NCBI GenBank assembly: GCA_945834405.1
Contig: CAMAHD010000017.1
Coordinates: forward strand, 1 to 32,142
Origin: an uncultured Prevotella sp.
GTDB lineage: Bacteria > Bacteroidota > Bacteroidia > Bacteroidales > Bacteroidaceae
DNA: 32,142 nt
Direction of reading: 5' to 3'
Part shown: positions 23,505 through 31,108 of the stretch, one piece after another
Layout of the letters: every line of letters starts with the position of its first letter
How positions within the stretch are numbered: the first letter of the stretch is position 1
The notes under the pieces: generated by a model
What the model was told of the DNA's origin: nothing
What the model saw: the letters and a program-made list of their open reading frames with translations, nothing else
The model's database searches: none
Position numbers and translations under genes: made by a program

Positions 23505-24457
23505 CAGGCTTCTTGACCGAAATAACGCTCATCCAGACGGGCACAGAAATGCTCGTGACGGCGGTGCATATACACATACATGCCAGAGAGTATCAACACC
23601 TCTGCCAAGGGGAACAGGTAAGGAACCTGCAGCAGACAGGAGAGATAGATGGTAATGGCACGCACATTGAAAGTAAGCATATTGGTATACTTCATCAATG
23701 GCAGTGATTCCCTGCGGAAATCTTCACGCAACTGGCGTGGCATGTCTGAAGCATCGGGATAATGACTGCGTACATGCCTGTAAAACTTCTGGAACTGAGG
23801 GGTGCGCTTCTCCTGACTGGCACAATAATTACCATAGAAAAAGAAATAAAGCCAGGAGAACCAGTCGCGCCATCCAAAGGTTTTGAGTTTCTGTCTCTGC
23901 GTCTCGGCATCATCCAGTTCGCTGCCGCTCTTGCCTAAGAGGAAGTAAAGGTGAATCTGTCGGTAATAATCCGACAAGGAACTTTGGGGAGAATGGAAAA
24001 ACACCCCAGCCACCAAACAGAGGAGGAAGATGGAGAAGCCCCATTCCTGACCTCCCAGGAACGGAACAGGCTGGTGATAAAGTCGCAGAACGATGGCCAG
24101 ATAGATGGCGAAGAACCATACATCTCCTGAAAAACCATCAAGCACCCTTCCCAGCAAGGTCTTCTGTCCTGTGATACGTGCCAGCTGCCCATCGGCAGAG
24201 TCGCAGAAATTGGCTAACATGAGGAACACGATGCCCAAGACATTATGTTGCCAATCGGTATAATAGAACATCCATCCAGCTGCTGCACCGAGAAAGATGG
24301 AAATGATGGTGATGGTATTGGGATGGATATGCATCGCCTTGCAAGCCAACGCCAAGACTAATCCTATGGGACGGTTGAAATGGATGTCGAGCCATTCTTC
24401 TGTATCATCCGACTTGAAGGAGGCTCTGAGCAGTTCGTTGAATTTCTGTCTGTTCAT
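23504..24457 (-). CDS. CDP-alcohol phosphotransferase, probable inositol-phospholipid synthase
   Basis: This inner-membrane enzyme joins a CDP-activated group to an alcohol and is probably the committed step of inositol-lipid synthesis here. Numbered from the ATG at 24457, the family motif is Asp86-x2-Asp89-Gly90-x2-Ala93-Arg94-x8-Gly103-x3-Asp107. The final Asp is at 112 (LDGFSGD), one residue later than the canonical D-x3-D spacing, and Gly occupies 111. Several hydrophobic segments flank the motif (about 32-62, 72-85, 113-145, 255-290). The frame extends upstream to 24526 inside the preceding gene, but that part does not fit and MNRQKFNELL is a sensible start. The 318-residue length is longer than phosphatidylinositol-phosphate synthases of about 200 residues. 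It lies between a nucleotidyltransferase and a DUF5686 gene. Confidence 0.87.
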   Translation of the reverse strand: MNRQKFNELLRASFKSDDTEEWLDIHFNRPIGLVLALACKAMHIHPNTITIISIFLGAAAGWMFYYTDWQHNVLGIVFLMLANFCDSADGQLARITGQKTLLGRVLDGFSGDVWFFAIYLAIVLRLYHQPVPFLGGQEWGFSIFLLCLVAGVFFHSPQSSLSDYYRQIHLYFLLGKSGSELDDAETQRQKLKTFGWRDWFSWLYFFFYGNYCASQEKRTPQFQKFYRHVRSHYPDASDMPRQLREDFRRESLPLMKYTNMLTFNVRAITIYLSCLLQVPYLFPLAEVLILSGMYVYMHRRHEHFCARLDERYFGQEA

Positions 24458-24485
24458 GATTATTTGGATCTGTTCATGATTATTT
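24451..24485. repeat. 15-bp direct repeat at a gene junction
   Basis: TGTTCATGATTATTT occurs at 24451-24465 and again at 24471-24485, separated by GGATC, so the period is 20 bp. On the minus strand one copy holds the stop codon of the nucleotidyltransferase (24480-24482) and the other holds the ATG of the CDP-alcohol phosphotransferase (24455-24457). The extra ATG in the first copy runs only five codons to a stop. Confidence 0.85.
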
Positions 24486-25205
24486 CTGACGGAGGAATTG
24501 TTCGGCTTTCTGAATATCCGAGGCATGGTCTATATCCAGCACCTTGGTGAAGGGATAGGCTTTCAGTCGACGCCCGTCGGCGACCAGTGCCCTTTGAAAA
24601 TTACGCATACGGCTCTCCCCTCTTTCCATACATCCCTGCAGGGTTTCGATGGCGGAAGCCGTCAGTCCGTAAATACCTCCAGAGATAAAACGGCAGGAGG
24701 ATGAACGGTCGAGAAATCCTGTGATGTTCAGACTTTCATCGGTATCTACATACAGCGGCTTCTCATCGTCAATATAGTCGGTAACGCCCATCATGCCGTC
24801 AGCCTCACCCCTTTCCACTGCCTGTCGGAAGGCACTGATATAGCTCTTGAACTCTTCCGGCCTGAATATGGTATCTACCGTTGTCATGCAGAAAGGACCG
24901 TCTGTCAGATGAGGACTCAGCTCAAAGAAGCTGTGCATACTGCTGGGTGTAGTCTTCACCACGAGCGTGAGGGGCACCTCACTGCCAAAGAGCTTTTCGT
25001 TCTGAAGCTGACGCAGATGCTGTTCCACCAAGGGGTTCAGCGTGTTGCAGATGACCACTATCTCCTCGGCATCATTGTCGAGGAAAATCTTCATCAGACG
25101 GTCTATCAAGGCTTGTCCCTCCACTCTTACAAGCGGCTTGGGTTCTTGGATGCCTTCGGCTGCCAGTCGGCTGCCCTCTCCGGCAGCAATGATTGCATAC
25201 TTCAT
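24480..25205 (-). CDS. Sugar/inositol-phosphate nucleotidyltransferase
   Basis: The 241-residue cytosolic protein has the nucleotidyltransferase fold. The signature AAGEGSRL is at residues 7-14, PKPLV at 22-26, an internal CMTTVDTIF strand carrying the metal-site Asp, and a C-terminal VLDIDHASDIQKAE. Enzymes of this family activate phospho-sugars with CTP, UTP or GTP. Next to myo-inositol-phosphate synthase and a CDP-alcohol phosphotransferase, the likely reaction is CTP plus inositol-1-phosphate to CDP-inositol, as in archaeal and thermophile IPCT enzymes. That substrate is inferred from context only. The stop codon lies 22 bp before the next gene's ATG, with a 15-bp repeat across the junction. 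A gap of 103 bp separates it from the upstream DUF5686 gene, in which no clear promoter was seen. Confidence 0.85.
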   Translation of the reverse strand: MKYAIIAAGEGSRLAAEGIQEPKPLVRVEGQALIDRLMKIFLDNDAEEIVVICNTLNPLVEQHLRQLQNEKLFGSEVPLTLVVKTTPSSMHSFFELSPHLTDGPFCMTTVDTIFRPEEFKSYISAFRQAVERGEADGMMGVTDYIDDEKPLYVDTDESLNITGFLDRSSSCRFISGGIYGLTASAIETLQGCMERGESRMRNFQRALVADGRRLKAYPFTKVLDIDHASDIQKAEQFLRQK

Positions 25206-25308
25206 GTATTTCCGTGTTTATATATTGATGTAATTCAAGAAGAGTATTTTGTATTTCTATGAGTGATTGTTTGCATATCAAGATGAGAAAATACATAGAG
25301 CGTTTTCA

Positions 25309-27912
25309 TCAGAAAGTCATTCTGACCATGAAGCGGACACCATCGCGTTGCGCCGTGGGCAGGTCGAGATAGTTCAGACGACGAACATACTCCACATGCA
25401 ACAGTTTGAAGATATTGTGTACACCGAGTGAAAGCTCCACGTACGGAGTCTTGGAATCCATCACAAAGGAGGTGGACGGGAATGCCATCAGCAACGGCGA
25501 CCCTTCGTTCTGCTGTAGGAAGGGATTATTCTTGTCCGACAATTCTCCCCACAGACACTTCACGGCGATATACTCTCTCCATTTGAGTTTCTTCAGAAGC
25601 GGTATGCGGTTGAAAATCTTTCCGTTGAGGTCCCAGCTTATCTCTGCACTGGCAAAGCGGTCGTTGAGGAACTCCATATTGTTAATCATCTGGAAGGTCT
25701 GGTCCTGAATGATATAGGAAAGGTTGGTAGCGGGCATACACAAGAGGGGGAAAGGAACCTTCTCCCACTGTATACCTCCGCGCAGATAGCAGTCAATCTT
25801 TCCCCAGCTTTTCATCCAGAAGCGTTTGTAGATGCTTGCCTCCGTATAGTTATAGCTGTAATCACCCCCAAACAGGTTCTTGATGCCCAGGGTATGACTG
25901 ATGGTGAAGACAGGCGCATCGAGGTTGATTTTCAGTCGGCGCTGCTTGGTATTGATAAAGGTTTCACCGGGAGCAAAGCGTAGCTCTGCGCGCAGCTCTG
26001 TCGTTCTTATCTTCACCGATGGCTGCATGAGGGGATTCACTCCGTCCTGCATCATGGAGAGAGGTGTGAAGCGCATGTCACCGCATGCCTCATTTTCTTC
26101 CAGCTTGATGCCAAGTGTTGTCTTGAATCCCCAGTCTTCCTCTCGCTCAAAGCTCAGTTCCTGCCTGTTGTAGAACATCATCTTGTCTACATTCGTCCAC
26201 TTGAACGAGGTGAACACATTGTCCTTATCCGTGCGGAGGAACTTGTCCGAAGGCGAGCATACATCATAGGTAGTGCTGAAGGTCAGGGTTCGTTTGGGGA
26301 ACTCTCTGGGCAGATACTCCTTCTTGTTGAACGAGTAGATAATGTCTGCCTTGTAATACTCCTTCTTGCTGTCAAAGCCATGGGCATAATAGCCGCTGAA
26401 GAACCAGTGTTTGTTGAGGTTGGCTGTACTCTGTGCACTGATACGTGTTCGCAATCCGTCCACGGAGTTGCTCGTCAGCATGGTGTTGATAGGTCCAATG
26501 TCCACCTTGCTGGGATTGCCCGTTTCCACGAAGTTCTCTACAAAAGCCTTGACACCGAAGATGATATACTTGAAGCCCTTGATTTGTTCCAGATTGTGTA
26601 CGAAGGCATCCATCTTACTTTCACTCTTGGTGAGGTGTACCTGCCTGTACTTATCCCAGAAAGCTTCATCACGCATCATGGCATCAGCCTCTTTCACCTC
26701 GCGAGCCTTACCCTTGAACAGCTGTTTGGGCAGTTCGTCAAAAGCATAGTCGCTGAGACGTGTGGTACGTATGACAATGGCACGCTGCAGGAAACTCGCC
26801 ACCTTCAGCTCTGCTATCATGTCATCAAGCGAGAGCACCCATGTACTGTCAGGCAGCTGCGTAAACTCCTGTATCACCTGCAGGTTTTCCACAAAATTCA
26901 CGTCGCTGCGTTTGGGAATGGTCAACTCGCAGCGCTTCACCTGATAGGACGAGTCGGCAAGGATATACAGGTCGCCGCGGAATCCGAAGTCCTGCTGGTT
27001 GTTGGGCAGGAAATGCAGGTGGAAGCACTTGTCACGGTCCACGTATACCGTATCTTCGATATAAAAGCGGTAGAAGGCGATGGCATCCTTACCGATGGGA
27101 GAGGTAAAAGGATATTGAAGCAGTCTCACCTGGTCGTCGTAGATATTGACATCGGTAAAGACATCCTTGAGCGTTGTGGTGAGTATGTCACCCGTCTGCA
27201 ACAAGTCGTTGATACCCGTCGAACTCTGTCCCTTGATGATGTTTTTCTCATCATGCGGTTTCTTGCGATATATCTTCTGCGTCACCGTTTCGTCTACTGA
27301 GACGGGCAGAATCAGCTTCTTGTTATAGCTACATTCCTCAACCTGGTCTTTCAGCCAGGGCATCTTCTTGAACTTGGGTGACTCAAGTTTTTCCTTCGTG
27401 ATATCGTTGATGGCAAGCGTGATTTTCTGATACTTGTTATACTGGTAGAAATCACGATTGTCGAGATCTGTCTGTTTTTTGTGCTCCACCACCTTTTTCA
27501 TCAGTTCCACAGCGGGATTGTTCTTTCTGCTGTATCGCTGTTTCTTCGACTTTACCGTCACCTCTTTCAGCATTTTGGTGTCGGGTTTGAGTCTTACGTT
27601 CAGAGTCTGTTTGGTAGAGGCTGTGATGGAGATATCCTTGGAGGTATAGCCTACCGCACTGAAGGTAAGCACCCACCCCTCATGGCGTGGTATGGAGTAA
27701 CGGCCGTTGATATTGGATGCCACTGCTACCCCATGTCCTTTGTATATAGCCGAAGCGTAAGGAATGGAATCTCCCGTAGCGTCATCAATGATATAGCCCC
27801 TCAGCTGTGCCTTCACGGGCAAAGCCGTCATCATCAGCAGGAGCAATAAGACGGTGGTTATTCTGAAAACTTTCAACCTAATACTATTTATGGATGTTTC
27901 ACACTGTCTCAA
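25309..27912 (-). CDS. DUF5686 outer-membrane protein with N-terminal carboxypeptidase-regulatory-like domain
   Basis: The 867-residue protein has a signal peptide ending near LPVKAQ (about residue 36). It continues with a carboxypeptidase-D-regulatory-like beta-sandwich (LRGYIIDDATGDSIPYASAIYKG…ISITASTKQTLNVRLKP) at about 37-112, then the DUF5686 region. That region includes KKQRYSRKNNPAVELMKKVVE, FTDVNIYDDQVRLL, DFGFRGDLYIL, FLQRAIVIRTTRL and VDIGPINTMLTSNSVDGLR. A C-terminal beta-barrel ends in VRFMVRMTF. The same barrel plan recurs in the protein at 21162-23504. An in-frame stop lies directly upstream of the TTG at 27912 and no ATG precedes the signal peptide. Translation must therefore begin at a non-ATG codon, either TTG 27912 or TTG 27876; the second gives a compact signal peptide starting MKVFRITT. 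Function is unknown. Confidence 0.9.
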   Translation of the reverse strand: MRQCETSINSIRLKVFRITTVLLLLLMMTALPVKAQLRGYIIDDATGDSIPYASAIYKGHGVAVASNINGRYSIPRHEGWVLTFSAVGYTSKDISITASTKQTLNVRLKPDTKMLKEVTVKSKKQRYSRKNNPAVELMKKVVEHKKQTDLDNRDFYQYNKYQKITLAINDITKEKLESPKFKKMPWLKDQVEECSYNKKLILPVSVDETVTQKIYRKKPHDEKNIIKGQSSTGINDLLQTGDILTTTLKDVFTDVNIYDDQVRLLQYPFTSPIGKDAIAFYRFYIEDTVYVDRDKCFHLHFLPNNQQDFGFRGDLYILADSSYQVKRCELTIPKRSDVNFVENLQVIQEFTQLPDSTWVLSLDDMIAELKVASFLQRAIVIRTTRLSDYAFDELPKQLFKGKAREVKEADAMMRDEAFWDKYRQVHLTKSESKMDAFVHNLEQIKGFKYIIFGVKAFVENFVETGNPSKVDIGPINTMLTSNSVDGLRTRISAQSTANLNKHWFFSGYYAHGFDSKKEYYKADIIYSFNKKEYLPREFPKRTLTFSTTYDVCSPSDKFLRTDKDNVFTSFKWTNVDKMMFYNRQELSFEREEDWGFKTTLGIKLEENEACGDMRFTPLSMMQDGVNPLMQPSVKIRTTELRAELRFAPGETFINTKQRRLKINLDAPVFTISHTLGIKNLFGGDYSYNYTEASIYKRFWMKSWGKIDCYLRGGIQWEKVPFPLLCMPATNLSYIIQDQTFQMINNMEFLNDRFASAEISWDLNGKIFNRIPLLKKLKWREYIAVKCLWGELSDKNNPFLQQNEGSPLLMAFPSTSFVMDSKTPYVELSLGVHNIFKLLHVEYVRRLNYLDLPTAQRDGVRFMVRMTF

Positions 27913-27975
27913 CTATACGTATGTTGACAACAAAAAAAACTTTCAATGAAAGGAGTGAAAAGGGGAGAGTAAAGA

Positions 27976-27994
27976 GAGAGGCTGTCTGCCTCTC
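27976..27994 (-). terminator. Possible weak terminator or attenuator
   Basis: The 7-bp arms GAGAGGC and GCCTCTC with a 5-nt loop lie 33 nt beyond the stop of the inositol-phosphate synthase gene and before the DUF5686 gene. No immediate T-run follows on the minus strand, so it may only reduce read-through. Confidence 0.3.
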
Positions 27995-28026
27995 CCTTCC
28001 TTCTCCCTATGTTCGAATCAAAAAGA

Positions 28027-29355
28027 TCAGTCAATTTCCTCGTCAGCCTCATAGCCACCCATTTCACGGATAGCATTCTTCAGCATCGTGTACTGCTGGT
28101 AGAGATGGTTGACAGCTTCTTCGCCCTGGGTATAGTCGTGCATAGGTGCCTTGAGGAAGAAACTCAGGAAACGCTGTATGCCATAGCGTCCGGCACGTGC
28201 GGCCAGGTCGCTCAGCAGACAGAGGTCGAGGCAGAGGGGCGCTGCGAGGATGGAGTCACGGCAGAGGAAGTTGATTTTGATCTGCATGGGATAACCCATC
28301 CATCCGAAGATATCAATATTGTCCCATCCCTCCTTGTTGTCGTTGCGGGGAGGATAATAGTTGATGCGCACCTTGTGATAGTACTGGGTATCCTCGTCGT
28401 TGCCATGTCCGTAAAGGTCGGGCTGTACATCAGGTTTGAGGATGGTTTCGAGTGTAGAAAGTTTGCTCACCTCCTTGGTGTGGAAGTTGGCAGGCTCATC
28501 AAGCACCAGTCCGTCGCGGTTGCCAAGGATATTGGTAGAGAACCAGCCATTCAGGCCCAGGCAGCGGGTTCCGATAATAGGAGCGAAACCGCTTTTCACC
28601 AATGTCTGTCCTGTCTTGAAGTCCTTGCCTGCGATAGGCATCTGTGTCTTTTCAGCCAGCTCCCACATGGCAGGAATGTCAACGGTGGTATTCGGAGCAC
28701 CCATGATGAAGGGAGCTCCTTCGGTGAGTGCAGCATAGGCATAGCACATAGATGGTGCAATATGCTCGCGGTCGTCAGCCTTCATGGCAGCCTCCAGGTC
28801 GGCGAGGTGGTAGTGAATCTTCTCGTCAACAGGCACATAAATCTCCGTTGAAGCAGCCCAGATGACAACGATACGTGAGCAGTTGTTCTTCTCCTTGAAG
28901 TCGCGAATATCCTGTTTCAAGGCTTCCACCATCTCCCAGCGGTTCTTGCAGTCCTTGACGTTGTCACCATCGAGACGCTTGGCATAGTTCTTATCAAAGG
29001 CAGCCTTCATAGGCTTGATAGCCTCCAGTTCTTCCCTTACGGGGTTGATGTCTTTTTCTTTCAGCACCTCTGCATACATAGCAGCCTGATAAGCATTCTG
29101 CGGATAGACATCCCAGCTACCAAAGACGATGTCATCCAACTTGGCAAGAGGAACGATATCGGAATAGTGGAGATACTTCTTCTCGTCGCCACGTCCAACC
29201 CTAATCTTGTCGTACTGGGTCATGGAGCCTACAGGCTTAGCCAATCCGCGTCGAGTCATGAATACACCCGTCATAAAGGTTGTAGCCACAGCACCGCAGC
29301 CCACTACCAAAATACCTAATTTACCGTCAGCCGGCTTTACATTCGTTTGTTTCAT
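28027..29355 (-). CDS. myo-Inositol-1-phosphate synthase
   Basis: The enzyme converts glucose-6-phosphate to inositol phosphate with tightly bound NAD and is the entry step of inositol synthesis. The 442-residue protein has the N-terminal Rossmann motif GILVVGCGAVATTFMTG at 14-30. The catalytic-domain signatures also appear: GAPNTTVDIPAMWELAE, GKDFKTGQTLVKSGFAP with the conserved catalytic Lys, STNILGNRDGLVLDEP, and FHTKEVSKLSTLETIL. Length suits the bacterial/archaeal class, shorter than the eukaryotic enzyme of about 530. It lies 55 bp after the HAD phosphatase on the same strand and 114 bp before a DUF5686 gene. Inositol-phosphate synthase in Bacteroidota has been linked to inositol lipids, including phosphoinositol dihydroceramide in Bacteroides thetaiotaomicron (from memory). 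Confidence 0.95.
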   Translation of the reverse strand: MKQTNVKPADGKLGILVVGCGAVATTFMTGVFMTRRGLAKPVGSMTQYDKIRVGRGDEKKYLHYSDIVPLAKLDDIVFGSWDVYPQNAYQAAMYAEVLKEKDINPVREELEAIKPMKAAFDKNYAKRLDGDNVKDCKNRWEMVEALKQDIRDFKEKNNCSRIVVIWAASTEIYVPVDEKIHYHLADLEAAMKADDREHIAPSMCYAYAALTEGAPFIMGAPNTTVDIPAMWELAEKTQMPIAGKDFKTGQTLVKSGFAPIIGTRCLGLNGWFSTNILGNRDGLVLDEPANFHTKEVSKLSTLETILKPDVQPDLYGHGNDEDTQYYHKVRINYYPPRNDNKEGWDNIDIFGWMGYPMQIKINFLCRDSILAAPLCLDLCLLSDLAARAGRYGIQRFLSFFLKAPMHDYTQGEEAVNHLYQQYTMLKNAIREMGGYEADEEID

Positions 29356-29410
29356 TACGGTATCAATAATTAAAATGTTATACTATTGTATGTTTGATTC
29401 TACATGATTA

Positions 29411-30109
29411 TCAGTGTGATTCCAGCAGTTGTTCGATGTCGGTGATGATACGGTCGGCGACAGCTCCGTCGGGTTGCTCCTCCGTCCATCCCAATCCCTT
29501 GAGCCATATTGTCTTGCATCCAGCCTCATGTGCGGGCACGATGTCTTTGTCATAACTGTCTCCTACAACTGTCACCTCCTCTGCTTTCAGTCCCAGAGCC
29601 TCTACTCCCAGAGTAAAGATGCGCGAATCGGGTTTTCTGATACCAACCACAGCACTCTCAACCACCTGGTCGAAGATGCCGTCAAACCCAAACTCGCTGA
29701 GCACTTGGTGCATGTTTCCATAGAAGTTGGTCACCAATACCAAAGGATATTGCTTTGCCAGTGTCTTCACCACCTCTCTGCTGCGAGTAGTCTGCCGGAT
29801 AGTATTCTGATAGAGCATATCCAGTACTGCCTGATGATAGTCGGCAGTATGAAAGTGAGGGTCAGCCCTTTCCAGATATTCCATCTCGATGGCCAGCTTC
29901 ACTTCCAGAGTCTTGTGGAAGCTGTAGTCGGGCTGCACGATGGGATTCTTTCCCAACTCCCTCTCGGCATATACATACGCCTCTCTGAAGAGTTTTTCAC
30001 TCACGGGCACTCCGCAACGGCGATAACATTCGCCTATCAGACGCCCCCAATGGCATCCCCCGGTATCAAGAGTTCCACCATAGTCAAATATATAACCTTT
30101 GGTCATCAT
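29411..30109 (-). CDS. HAD-superfamily hydrolase, candidate inositol-phosphate or lipid-phosphate phosphatase
   Basis: The 232-residue protein is a class-I HAD enzyme. Motif I is FDYGGTLD with nucleophile Asp9; the usual acid/base Asp at +2 is Gly11. Motif II is LVTNFYG, motif III has the Lys in GIRKPDSRIF, and motif IV is VVGDSYDKDIVPAHEAG. A helical C1 cap lies between motifs I and II. Many HAD phosphatases act on small phosphorylated substrates, and the position between an ATP-grasp gene (9 bp upstream) and inositol-phosphate synthase (55 bp downstream) suggests an inositol phosphate or phosphatidylinositol phosphate. The missing second Asp is also seen in non-phosphatase HAD branches, so activity should not be taken for granted. 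The start may be either Met of the MM pair. Confidence 0.85.
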   Translation of the reverse strand: MMTKGYIFDYGGTLDTGGCHWGRLIGECYRRCGVPVSEKLFREAYVYAERELGKNPIVQPDYSFHKTLEVKLAIEMEYLERADPHFHTADYHQAVLDMLYQNTIRQTTRSREVVKTLAKQYPLVLVTNFYGNMHQVLSEFGFDGIFDQVVESAVVGIRKPDSRIFTLGVEALGLKAEEVTVVGDSYDKDIVPAHEAGCKTIWLKGLGWTEEQPDGAVADRIITDIEQLLESH

Positions 30110-30118
30110 ATTCTTACA

Positions 30119-30955
30119 TTAGTTTGCATGTGTCATCCGCTTGTTGACAAGAGCCACGATAGCTTCGGTTGCCTCCTTCCTGCATCTGCTGAAACTGGGC
30201 CAGTCGTTGAAGTCGATGATATAGAACTGTCCCTCTTGGTCGATGATACAGTCGCCGCCATAGATATCTATTCCCACAGCGTCGGCAGCCTTCTCTGCCA
30301 TCCGATGCAGTTCACTCTGCTGATAGGGATAATGGTGGGGCTTTCCGTTGCGCTGCTCATCGGCAAACTTCCAGTCGTGGTCATCTCCTGGATAACAGGT
30401 GAAGAAGAATCCCGTACCTCTCACGCCATAGAACTTGACAAGGTCACCTTCTATGTGTGCACTGACTTCCATTCGCGTCACTCCTCTGCTTCTCATCGCC
30501 TCCTTTTGGCGTTCCAGTTCCTGTCCGTCAGCAGCAAACACCACGTCTCCCGGTCCTTCTGCCACGCCATCAGCTCTTTTCAGCCAGTAGCCATGGTTTC
30601 CCTGTTCGGGAGCGAGGGTCACGCCTGCCTCTCTGAGACGCCGATTCAACCTATCGCGATGACAACAGAGTTCGATGGCATCCGTTGCATTGAGCACGTC
30701 ATACCCTTTATCTTCCAAAGAGCGGAGCATACGCAAAGTCACCTCGTGGCGTCCCATTGTCAAATAGAGTTTCGCCTCGAAGTTACCCTCTCGTTCACCG
30801 CCTTTACCAGCAGCGAACACGTCTTCGCCTATCATGCTGACTTCAAAGCCTTTACGCTCCATTTCCATGCAGACAGAACGCATGATGGCGGCATCCTTTT
30901 CTACCGAATTGGGCGAATAGCGCTCAGCCCGGCCAATGGCAACAATTGTATTCAC
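30119..30955 (-). CDS. ATP-grasp-fold protein of unknown substrate, inositol-locus associated
   Basis: The 278-residue protein shows a pre-ATP-grasp domain (about 1-90), then a DRLNRRLREAGV helix. The ATP-binding strand YWLKRADG carries Lys126; HIEGDLVKFYGV follows at 167-178. The metal-binding end is GGDCIID at 233-239 and DFNDWPSFS at 248-256, with the D-x-N pair Asp248/Asn250. Family members ligate or phosphorylate using acyl-phosphate or ATP. The DFND(W)PSF ending is closer to ITPK-type inositol phosphate kinases (D-I-N-x-F-P) than to RimK (E-V-N), although this rests on a few residues. Translation starts with GTG, about 23 nt after the predicted transcription start. It is the first gene of the inositol locus and lies 9 bp from the HAD gene. 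Kinase of an inositol compound is a hypothesis; ligation to an amino acid is an alternative. Confidence 0.85.
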   Translation of the reverse strand: MNTIVAIGRAERYSPNSVEKDAAIMRSVCMEMERKGFEVSMIGEDVFAAGKGGEREGNFEAKLYLTMGRHEVTLRMLRSLEDKGYDVLNATDAIELCCHRDRLNRRLREAGVTLAPEQGNHGYWLKRADGVAEGPGDVVFAADGQELERQKEAMRSRGVTRMEVSAHIEGDLVKFYGVRGTGFFFTCYPGDDHDWKFADEQRNGKPHHYPYQQSELHRMAEKAADAVGIDIYGGDCIIDQEGQFYIIDFNDWPSFSRCRKEATEAIVALVNKRMTHAN

Positions 30956-30981
30956 GTGCCTTTATTTCTTTTTCTGACGCA

Positions 30982-30989
30982 CAAAGATA
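30982..30989 (-). promoter_or_regulatory. Promoter of the inositol-lipid locus
   Basis: The minus strand reads TATCTTTG, a perfect -7 consensus match. A TTG at 31009-31007 lies 17 nt upstream as a possible -33 element, slightly closer than normal. Transcription would begin near 30978. No equally good -7 box was found in the gaps before the other genes of this locus. Confidence 0.6.
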
Positions 30990-31108
30990 TAACATTTTAT
31001 ATACACCAAGAAAACTTTTCAACGTTTTCGGTTTTTCTTAATATAAATTAACTCCACTGTCAATCAATTGATAAAGAAAGATGAAGGAATGGTTAGGAAA
31101 GACAAGGC

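Noticed and set aside
22119..23516. A 465-codon plus-strand open frame antisense to the short DUF5686 gene
   Set aside because: The minus-strand protein aligns block by block with its paralogue; the antisense frame has no domain or plausible start signal.
31018..31030. Second LacI-type operator (AACGTTTTC) upstream of the inositol-locus promoter
   Set aside because: Only six bases are palindromic, too short to separate from chance in an AT-rich stretch.
29429..31051. A 540-codon plus-strand open frame antisense to the HAD and ATP-grasp genes, with a TATGTTTG box at 29389-29396
   Set aside because: Both minus-strand genes show conserved motifs. The antisense protein is Ser/His-rich with no domain, and the box lacks a -33 partner.
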